From: Planctomycetaceae bacterium UBA6172
GTDB taxonomy: Bacteria; Planctomycetota; Planctomycetia; Pirellulales; Pirellulaceae
NCBI GenBank assembly: GCA_002422955.1
Contig: DITY01000276.1
Location: forward strand, 5,483-17,810
Reading direction: 5' to 3'
Length of the DNA stretch: 12,328 nt
Part shown: piece after piece, positions 7,771 through 12,328 of the stretch
Numbering within the stretch: the stretch's first letter is position 1
Layout: every line of letters begins with the position of its first letter
Made by a program: the position numbers and the translations under genes
The notes under the pieces: model-generated
Database searches by the model: none
Seen by the model: the letters and a program-made list of their open reading frames with translations, nothing else
Told to the model about the DNA's origin: nothing

Positions 7771-8259
7771 ATGACCGATGACTTCGACCAGCGTCTGAAA
7801 TCCGCCATCCAGCGGGGACAACTCCGCGGCAAGCAGAGCGAGGAAGCATCGCGCGCCACGCAGCTTTCCGAGGAAGAGTTCAAGCGGTTGCACACCCAGT
7901 ACCGATTGTCGCTCTCGGACCGCATCGAGAAGGCGATCGATCGCGTCGCGCAGCACTTTCCCGGTTTTCGTACCGAGATGCTGTATGGCGAAGTCGGCTG
8001 GGGGGCCGCCTGCTATCGCGACGACCTGACCCTCTCCGCCGGCCGTCGTAGCAACCTTTTCAGCCGCATGGAAATGACCATCCGGCCGATGAACGAATAC
8101 CACCTGCTCGACCTCCGCGGCAAAGCGACCGTCGCGAACAAGGAATACTTCAATCGCAACCACTTCGTCCCGTTGCCGGAAGTCAACGAGGCGGAGTTCG
8201 CGCGGCTGATCGATACCTGGGCCATCGAGTACGCCGAGTACTTCGCCTCGCGAAGGTAG
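7771..8259 (+). CDS. Conserved hypothetical protein (planctomycete-type)
   Basis: I assign no function to this 162-aa protein. It has no signal peptide and no membrane segment and is probably cytoplasmic. The N-terminal 60 residues are charged and helical ('MTDDFDQRLKSAIQRG', 'LSEEEFKRLHTQYRLSLSD'). The rest looks like a mixed alpha/beta domain: 'HFPGFRTEMLYGEVGWGAACYRDDL', then 'RRSNLFSRMEMTIRPM', 'YHLLDLRGKATVANKEYFNRNHF' and a C-terminal helix 'FARLIDTWAIEYAEYFA'. I recall very similar proteins in many planctomycetes, none with a known role. The ATG lies 14 bases after the stop of the Tex-like gene, so the two are probably co-transcribed, which hints at an RNA- or translation-related role; that is inference only. 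Confidence 0.85.
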   Translation: MTDDFDQRLKSAIQRGQLRGKQSEEASRATQLSEEEFKRLHTQYRLSLSDRIEKAIDRVAQHFPGFRTEMLYGEVGWGAACYRDDLTLSAGRRSNLFSRMEMTIRPMNEYHLLDLRGKATVANKEYFNRNHFVPLPEVNEAEFARLIDTWAIEYAEYFASRR

Positions 8260-8310
8260 TTTGCTCGCCGGGCGGTGATTTTCCCGCGAATGCCTTCGCT
8301 TTCCCTCGCC

Positions 8311-8325
8311 GTTGCGAGTCGCAAC
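8311..8325. promoter_or_regulatory. 15-bp palindrome, possible operator
   Basis: GTTGCGA (8311-8317) and TCGCAAC (8319-8325) form a perfect 7-bp inverted repeat around a single G, in the 217-base gap after the hypothetical gene and about 150 bases before the DUF167 gene. One central base is too small for an RNA hairpin loop, which favours a dimeric DNA-binding protein site. No regulator is identified. Confidence 0.35.
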
Positions 8326-8476
8326 CATCCGACTGGCGCCGCGTCAACCGACAGAAGGTAGTCCAAAAAACGGCACGCGATTTCGGTCTTTCCTCGCGGG
8401 CGTGGCAGGGGCGACCCCGGTTCGTCAGCGTCCTCGTTTGTCTTGGCCCTGTTGTCCTCCGAGTCTTCGTCCCGCC

Positions 8477-8743
8477 ATGGCCAGAATCCACGTCAAGGTC
8501 GTGCCGAGTTCCTCGCGGGACACGGTGGTGGGATGGCTAGGGGAATCGCTCAAGGTCAAAGTCATGGCGCCGCCTGAAAAGGGGCGGGCCAATTTGGCTG
8601 TCGTTGAGTTGCTCGCCAGGCGACTCGGGATCGACCCCACTGCGATCGAAGTCGTCAGCGGCCATGCCTCGCCCGCCAAGGTGCTGTCGATCGCGGGGTT
8701 CGACGACGAATCGCTCCACACGGCCTTGTCGCGGCGGGATTGA
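8477..8743 (+). CDS. DUF167 / YggU-family protein
   Basis: An 88-aa member of the small DUF167 (YggU) family, whose biochemical role is not established. The family core is clear: 'RIHVKVVPSSSRDTVVG' near the start, 'LKVKVMAPPEKGRANLAVVE' in the middle (the conserved APP..G.AN motif) and 'IEVVSGHASPAKVLSI' near the end, matching the usual I-x-x-G-x-x-S-R-x-K-x-x-x-I pattern. The frame is open from 8312, but residues before the ATG at 8477 are not family-like, and 88 aa matches the family's usual ~95 aa, so I chose 8477. No good Shine-Dalgarno is visible. It is separated by over 200 bases from the genes on both sides, so it may be transcribed alone. Confidence 0.88.
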   Translation: MARIHVKVVPSSSRDTVVGWLGESLKVKVMAPPEKGRANLAVVELLARRLGIDPTAIEVVSGHASPAKVLSIAGFDDESLHTALSRRD

Positions 8744-8839
8744 ATCCCTGTCAGCCATGAAGCTCTACAGGCCGGCGATCCCGCGGCGGACGTTCACGCA
8801 GAAGGTCCCCGTCGTCGCTTCCCCAGACCGGTGCCGTCA

Positions 8840-8848
8840 TGGTAAATT
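8840..8848 (+). promoter_or_regulatory. Candidate extended -10 for the DUF1080 gene
   Basis: TGGTAAATT fits an extended -10 pattern (TG, one base, TAAATT) in an otherwise GC-rich 205-base spacer, about 100 bases before the ATG at 8949. No convincing -35 lies 16-18 bases upstream, so support is weak. Confidence 0.25.
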
Positions 8849-8948
8849 GAACGCTCCCTAATCGTCATCAAGGGCCAATTGCCCGCCGCGATTTTGAACG
8901 GATTCACTTTCCGTTCCGCTCACGCCACCTACCTCCCAGGGGTTCCCC

Positions 8949-10157
8949 ATGCAACGTTCGGCTGCCGCATTGATCCTGCTGATGACCAGCTTCCTCCTTC
9001 CCGCGCGAGCGGACGAGCGGGGCTGGGTCGATCTGTTCAACGGAAAGGATTTGACCGGCTGGAGTCAACGAAACGGGACCGCCACCTATCGCGTGGAAAA
9101 CGGAACGATCGTCGGGAAGACGGCGGAAGGTAGCCCGAACTCGTTCCTCTGTTCGGACAAGCTCTACGGCGACTTCGAGCTGATGTTCGACGTCAAGGTC
9201 GATGCCGCATTGAATTCGGGGGTCCAGATTCGCTCCCAGAGCGTGGACGACAAGCCTTCAGGTCGCGTGAACGGGCCGCAAGTCGAGATTTCGCTCGATG
9301 GGATGGCAGGCTACGTCTACGGCGAATCAGCCGGAGGTTGGATGACGCCCGATGCGGACCGTAAACCCCACACGCACTTCAAGGACGGTGAATGGAATAC
9401 CTATCACATCGTCGCCTTCGGCAATCGGATTCAAACCTGGATCAACGGCCAGCCGGTTTCGGACCTGGTGCATGACGAGCGCTTCCAGACGCATCCCGCC
9501 GGCTTCATCGGCCTCCAGGTGCACGGGATCGGAGCGGGCCAGGGACCCTATGAAGTCCGCTGGCGGAACCTCAAGCTCCGCGACCTGTCGGAATTCAAAA
9601 CGCTCTACAACGGCAAGGATTTGACCGGCTGGAAAACGACCGGCAATTGGATCCCGCAAGCCGATGGCAGCCTGCTGATTCAGCCCCGCGAAGGTGAGCA
9701 GGGTTGGCAGCGTTACGACGCCTACTTGTGGTCCGATAAGAAGTACAAGGATTTCGTCTTGGACGTCGAATACGCCTATCCCCCCGGCGGCAACAGCGGT
9801 GTTTACTTTCGCGTCGGCGACCGCAATGACCCGGTCAGCAAGGGGATCGAAGCCCAGGTCCTCGATTCGTCAGCGAAGACAGACCCGCTCGGGCCGCATG
9901 ATCACGGTGGGATCGTCGGCACGGCCGCCCCATCCGCCAACCAGTCGCGACCGCCGCACGAATGGAATCGCATGGTCGTCACCTGTGTCGGCAGCCATCT
10001 GCAGGTGGAACTCAACGGCAAGCCGATCGTCGATACCCAGTTGGATCAAGGTGCGATGAAGGACCGGCCGCTGGAAGGCTACATCGGTTTCCAGGATCAC
10101 GGCCGCCCGAACGACATCAAGTTCCGCAACCTGCGGATCCGTGAGCTCGCGCGGTAG
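8949..10157 (+). CDS. Secreted protein with two DUF1080 (3-keto-disaccharide hydrolase-type) domains
   Basis: A 402-aa exported protein. An N-terminal signal peptide (basic start, hydrophobic stretch about 5-17, likely cleavage after 'ARA' near residue 21) sends it to the periplasm or cell surface. Two DUF1080 (PF06439) domains follow, about 25-212 and 214-400, each with a concanavalin-like beta-sandwich pattern. Both open with the same signature, 'LFNGKDLTGW' (29-38) and 'LYNGKDLTGW' (219-228), and share 'NSGV', a late 'WN' strand, 'NGxPV/I' and 'GFIGLQ/GYIGFQ' near the end. Family members cleave 3-keto-glycosides or bind carbohydrate; the family is greatly expanded in planctomycetes. The substrate here is unknown. 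An AGGGG about 6 bases before the ATG is a reasonable ribosome site. The gene converges on the SQR-like gene with 12 bases between stops. Confidence 0.92.
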   Translation: MQRSAAALILLMTSFLLPARADERGWVDLFNGKDLTGWSQRNGTATYRVENGTIVGKTAEGSPNSFLCSDKLYGDFELMFDVKVDAALNSGVQIRSQSVDDKPSGRVNGPQVEISLDGMAGYVYGESAGGWMTPDADRKPHTHFKDGEWNTYHIVAFGNRIQTWINGQPVSDLVHDERFQTHPAGFIGLQVHGIGAGQGPYEVRWRNLKLRDLSEFKTLYNGKDLTGWKTTGNWIPQADGSLLIQPREGEQGWQRYDAYLWSDKKYKDFVLDVEYAYPPGGNSGVYFRVGDRNDPVSKGIEAQVLDSSAKTDPLGPHDHGGIVGTAAPSANQSRPPHEWNRMVVTCVGSHLQVELNGKPIVDTQLDQGAMKDRPLEGYIGFQDHGRPNDIKFRNLRIRELAR

Positions 10158-10165
10158 CCGCAGGC

Positions 10166-10186
10166 CCGGCTAGTCGGCCGGCTTTT
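10166..10186 (+). terminator. Possible intrinsic terminator of the DUF1080 gene
   Basis: CCGGC (10166-10170), a six-base loop and GCCGG (10177-10181) are followed by C and TTTT (10183-10186), starting 8 bases after the DUF1080 stop. The stem is only 5 bp and the T-run is short, and the element overlaps the last codons of the convergent gene, so it is a weak candidate. Confidence 0.35.
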
Positions 10187-11315
10187 CAGGAGGCTTCGGG
10201 GGCTGCGTGAGGTTCCGCAGCTCGACGACGCTGCCCGCGCACGGAAGTTTGCCGTAATCGAAATCTGCCCTCAGCAATTGGCCGTAGCCGGTCACGATCG
10301 GGCGGCCGGTAAAGCCGTCGTACTTCGCGGTCAGCGGTCGCCTTTCCATCAAGGCGACCAGATTGCTCACCAAGACGGGAGCCTGGTGCTCGCTGGCCGC
10401 TTCGGATCTTATCGTCGGCAGGTTCGCCGCATCCCCGATCCCGAAGACGTTCGGAAACCGCACGTGCTGGAGGGTATGGCGATCGACATCGATCCAGCCA
10501 TTTTGGTCGGCTAAGAGGCTGTTCGCAAAGATGTCCAGCGGCCCCATGGGTGGTGGCACGTGGAGCATGTCGAACCGCAGCGTGCTCACTTCGCCGCTAT
10601 CGACGTTGCGAAAAACCGCTTCCTTCGTCTCGGGGCGAATCTCGATCAACTCGGTACGAAAGTGCGCCTCGATCCCCTTCTCGACCATCACTTTTTCCAG
10701 AAGCCCGCAGTACTGCTGGATCGGAAACAACTGCGACTCGCCCGAGATAAAGATCATCCGAGTCTGGTCACGGACGCCACGGCGGCGAAACTCCTCATCG
10801 GCCAAATAACACATCTGCTGCGAGCAGGTCATGCACTTGAGCATCCCTGCCGGTTGAGTGAACAACGCTACGCCCTGCTGGAAATTCCGAATGACCTCCC
10901 AGGTGGCGGTGGCGGTTTCGTGCGAATAAATGCTGCAGACCCCGTTTTTGCCGACCGAATCACGCAGGCCGGCGACTTCGTTCCAGTTTGTCTGGACGCC
11001 CGGCGCGGCGACCAAGTAATCGTAGGAGATGTTCTCGCCGGATGCCGTGACCACCGAGTTGCCGCCCGGATTGAGCGTCTTGACCGAGTCGTGAATCCAG
11101 ATCACCCCGTCCGGGATCGTCGGCGCCCTGTCGCGCTGCGCATGCTCCGGCCGGACGACGCCGCTTCCCACCATCGTCCAAAGTCGCTGAATTTCTTGCG
11201 TTTCAGCCGGCTCGATGATTGCCACATCCAACCCAGGGCTCTCCCTGACTAGTCTTTTGGCGACGGCCAATCCGGCCGTGCCGCAGCCCACGATCAATAC
11301 TTGGTGATGGGTCAT
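10170..11315 (-). CDS. Type II sulfide:quinone oxidoreductase-like flavoprotein lacking the second catalytic Cys
   Basis: A 381-aa FAD disulfide-reductase-type protein that aligns along its length with type II sulfide:quinone oxidoreductase (SQOR), which oxidises sulfide and passes electrons to quinone. FAD motifs: 'GCGTAG' (10-15) and 'FGIGDAANLP' (291-300). Other SQOR signatures: 'LWTMVGSG' (45-52), 'TQPAGMLKC' (153-161, first redox Cys161), 'VPPPMGP' (253-259) and 'KYDGFTGRPIVTGYG' (331-345). The SQOR second redox Cys sits in 'TSCP'; here it is Arg338, codon CGC at 10302-10304, one base from a Cys codon. The 'PTSKT' Lys is also changed ('PTIRS', Arg303). The C-terminal tail of about 60 residues that anchors SQOR to the membrane is missing. 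Cys164, Cys169 and Cys359 are extra cysteines. It may not be a sulfide oxidase; a related persulfide or flavin activity is possible. Confidence 0.9.
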   Translation of the reverse strand: MTHHQVLIVGCGTAGLAVAKRLVRESPGLDVAIIEPAETQEIQRLWTMVGSGVVRPEHAQRDRAPTIPDGVIWIHDSVKTLNPGGNSVVTASGENISYDYLVAAPGVQTNWNEVAGLRDSVGKNGVCSIYSHETATATWEVIRNFQQGVALFTQPAGMLKCMTCSQQMCYLADEEFRRRGVRDQTRMIFISGESQLFPIQQYCGLLEKVMVEKGIEAHFRTELIEIRPETKEAVFRNVDSGEVSTLRFDMLHVPPPMGPLDIFANSLLADQNGWIDVDRHTLQHVRFPNVFGIGDAANLPTIRSEAASEHQAPVLVSNLVALMERRPLTAKYDGFTGRPIVTGYGQLLRADFDYGKLPCAGSVVELRNLTQPPKPPEKPAD

Positions 11316-11443
11316 GATTTAGCTCGGCCCGGAACGGCTTAAAAAGTGACGGCGCATGCATTCCCATTGCCGCGGCGTCTGTCAAAAAAATAGCCCTTGG
11401 CGTCCGGGGTGGATGCCCCTTCGCTGAGGGACCGGAAACCGAA

Positions 11444-11477
11444 GTTCCATTCAACTCCACGGGTGGGAAGATGGAAC
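11444..11477 (-). promoter_or_regulatory. 7-bp stem with 20-base loop in the SQR-like leader
   Basis: GTTCCAT (11444-11450) and ATGGAAC (11471-11477) are perfectly complementary around a 20-base loop, about 130 bases upstream of the SQR-like start on its coding strand. It is the longest perfect stem in the spacer. The role is unknown. Confidence 0.3.
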
Positions 11478-11661
11478 AGGCTGCGTCAGGAATGTGCGTG
11501 TCTTGGGGCAAGTGATCCGGAAGGGGACAAATCAGCGATGGTCACCGGGCAGGATTCTCGTTACGCCCGCTCCCCATCGGGAGGGTGGGGCCTCCAAAGT
11601 GGTCGATTGACTGGAGTCCACCATCCAGGGTGGGTTGGGAATAGAAGGTCACGACCGGAAT

Positions 11662-11690
11662 ATTAAAACGATTAAATCCCGATATTGCAA
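11662..11690 (-). promoter_or_regulatory. Candidate sigma-70 promoter for the SQR-like gene
   Basis: On the minus strand, TTGCAA (11690-11685, four of six matches to the -35 consensus), a 17-base spacer and TTTAAT (11667-11662, five of six matches to the -10 consensus) lie in the only AT-rich island of the spacer. It points at the complete SQR-like gene and implies a leader of about 340 bases. Confidence 0.4.
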
Positions 11691-11713
11691 GCTGTCGCGG
11701 TTGGTGCCGGAAT

Positions 11714-11751
11714 CACCCGGCCGTGGGGGGGCCGGTGGCTGCACGAAGCCA
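11714..11751. repeat. Two adjacent, overlapping hairpins after the right-hand SQR-like gene
   Basis: CCGGCC (11717-11722) pairs with GGCCGG (11730-11735) around a 7-base loop and can be extended by two pairs past a bulged C. TGGCT (11736-11740) pairs with AGCCA (11747-11751) immediately beside it. They lie about 90 bases downstream of the stop of the right-hand SQR-like gene. No T-run follows on either strand, so a factor-independent terminator is not supported. Confidence 0.35.
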
Positions 11752-11839
11752 GGTGTGTCGTTGTTTGATCCCGCCCTCCGCTGATCCCATGCCCCTTCCA
11801 TTCATCGTGAAGCTACCCGCGTTCGGGCGAGGGGCTGAG

Positions 11840-12328
11840 TTAGCGGGCCGCGGCACCTGGGCCCGGCCATAGGCTGTAATCCACCTCGGTCCTGAGGACG
11901 CTGTTGTAGCCCGCCATGATGAGGCAGAGCGAAAAGCCGTCGTACTTCGCCGTCAGTGGCCTGCGTTCCAACGCCGCGATCAGATTCGTGGCCAACACGG
12001 GGGCCTGCTTGCGAATGGCCACTGCCGTCTTCGTCGTCGGCAGGTTCGCCGCATCCCCCAAGCTGAACACGTTGGGGAACCGGTGATGCCGCAACGTATA
12101 CGGATCGACGTCGACCAAACCTACCTGGTCAGCCAAATCGCTCTGGGCGACGAAATCGAAGGGACCCATCGGTGGTGCGACATGCAGCAGGTCATAGCCG
12201 ATCACGCGTTCCTCGCCGCTGACCACATGGCGGAACACCGCCTGCTTGGAAGCCGCACGGACTTCGACCAAGTTGAGTTCCAAGTTCACCTGCACTCCCT
12301 TGTCCTTGGCCAGTTGCTCGAGCTCTTG
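11840..12328 (-). CDS. sqr: Type II sulfide:quinone oxidoreductase, C-terminal part (cut by window edge)
   Basis: The C-terminal 162 residues of a second SQOR homologue; the frame is open to the right edge, so the start lies outside the window. The visible part begins 'QELEQLAKDKG' and contains 'LLHVAPPMGPFDF', the second FAD motif 'FSLGDAANLPTTKT' and 'AKYDGFSLCLIMAGY'. Unlike its neighbour, it keeps the second redox cysteine (codon at 11924-11926) and the 'PTTKT' Lys. The surrounding residues are unusual, 'SLCLIM' where SQOR has 'TSCPLV'. Like its neighbour it stops soon after 'EVDY', without the C-terminal membrane-binding extension. Whether the first redox Cys is present cannot be seen. 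The two copies are tandem paralogues in the same orientation, 524 bases apart. Sulfide oxidation to polysulfide or persulfide is the likely reaction. Confidence 0.88.
   Translation of the reverse strand, partial: QELEQLAKDKGVQVNLELNLVEVRAASKQAVFRHVVSGEERVIGYDLLHVAPPMGPFDFVAQSDLADQVGLVDVDPYTLRHHRFPNVFSLGDAANLPTTKTAVAIRKQAPVLATNLIAALERRPLTAKYDGFSLCLIMAGYNSVLRTEVDYSLWPGPGAAAR

Larger units (their letters stand above)
11316..11839. other. 524-base spacer between the two SQR-like genes, possible structured leader
   Basis: No convincing gene is present; open frames on either strand have no recognisable domain. The spacer contains an AT-rich island with a promoter-like pair facing the complete SQR-like gene (11662-11690). 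Several inverted repeats follow on the downstream side: CTGGA/TCCAG (11611-11615 with 11624-11628), competing CTCCA/TGGAG (11592-11596 with 11612-11616), CCCCA/TGGGG (11572-11576 with 11586-11590), CGGGC/GCCCG (11546-11550 with 11565-11569), GTTCCAT/ATGGAAC (11444-11450 with 11471-11477) and TCCGG/CCGGA (11403-11407 with 11432-11436). A transcript from the promoter candidate would carry all of these in a leader of about 340 bases. I do not recognise a known riboswitch or insertion sequence. Confidence 0.45.

Noticed and set aside
8312..8476. N-terminal extension of the DUF167 gene by 55 residues
   Set aside because: The extension is not family-like and contains the intergenic palindrome; the ATG at 8477 gives the normal family length.
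8897..8915. AACGGA/TCCGTT inverted repeat before the DUF1080 gene
   Set aside because: The stem is only 6 bp with a 7-base loop and no T-run; this is expected by chance in such a spacer.
11356..11385. TTGACA on the minus strand about 65 bases upstream of the SQR-like start
   Set aside because: The -35 is perfect, but no hexamer at 16-19 bases has more than two matches to a -10, so the AT-rich candidate at 11662-11690 is better.
11203..11511. 102-aa minus-strand open frame across the SQR-like start
   Set aside because: It begins at a TTG, overlaps the SQR-like gene in another frame and has no recognisable domain.
11316..11839. Insertion sequence or CRISPR array in the SQR spacer
   Set aside because: There are no terminal inverted repeats with target duplication, no transposase remnant and no regularly spaced direct repeats.

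Overview
The window looks like chromosomal DNA from a GC-rich planctomycete, probably of the Pirellulales type. The basis is recognition of protein families, not a search: a secreted tandem DUF1080 protein, a SufU with the planctomycete-style 'NPYHRG' and 'RQRCALLAWRV' segments, a ParA ending in an 'RIRRNIRLAEAPSFGKS' segment, and two hypothetical proteins that resemble planctomycete-restricted families. Shine-Dalgarno sequences are weak or absent before most genes.

Left part (1-3388, minus strand). Four genes read leftwards, probably as one transcription unit: a small hypothetical protein, an orphan ParA/Soj ATPase, a SufU-type Fe-S scaffold and the cysteine desulfurase SufS. SufS takes sulfur from cysteine and SufU would receive it. 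Neither a ParB nor SufB/C/D is in the window. A GC-rich hairpin sits in the gap before parA. Bases 1-34 hold no identifiable gene.

Middle part (3389-8743, plus strand). A 579-base divergent spacer is followed by a very large Tex-like protein (1262 aa). In it, Tex N-terminal, YqgF-like, HhH and S1 modules are separated by two low-complexity inserts and followed by an RGG-rich tail. A conserved hypothetical protein follows after 14 bases, then an 88-aa DUF167/YggU protein after a spacer holding a 15-bp palindrome.

Right part (8744-12328). A secreted protein with two DUF1080 domains (plus strand) converges on the first of two tandem, minus-strand homologues of type II sulfide:quinone oxidoreductase. 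The complete copy has Arg where the second redox-active Cys should be. The second copy, cut by the right edge, keeps that Cys. Both lack the usual C-terminal membrane-binding extension. The 524-base spacer between them has no convincing gene but holds a good promoter candidate and several inverted repeats, so it could be a long structured leader for the complete copy.

The most unusual items are the active-site divergence of the SQR pair and its leader, the disordered RGG-tailed Tex-like protein, and the ParA-SufU-SufS linkage with an atypical SufU. No CRISPR array, tRNA, rRNA or transposase was seen.
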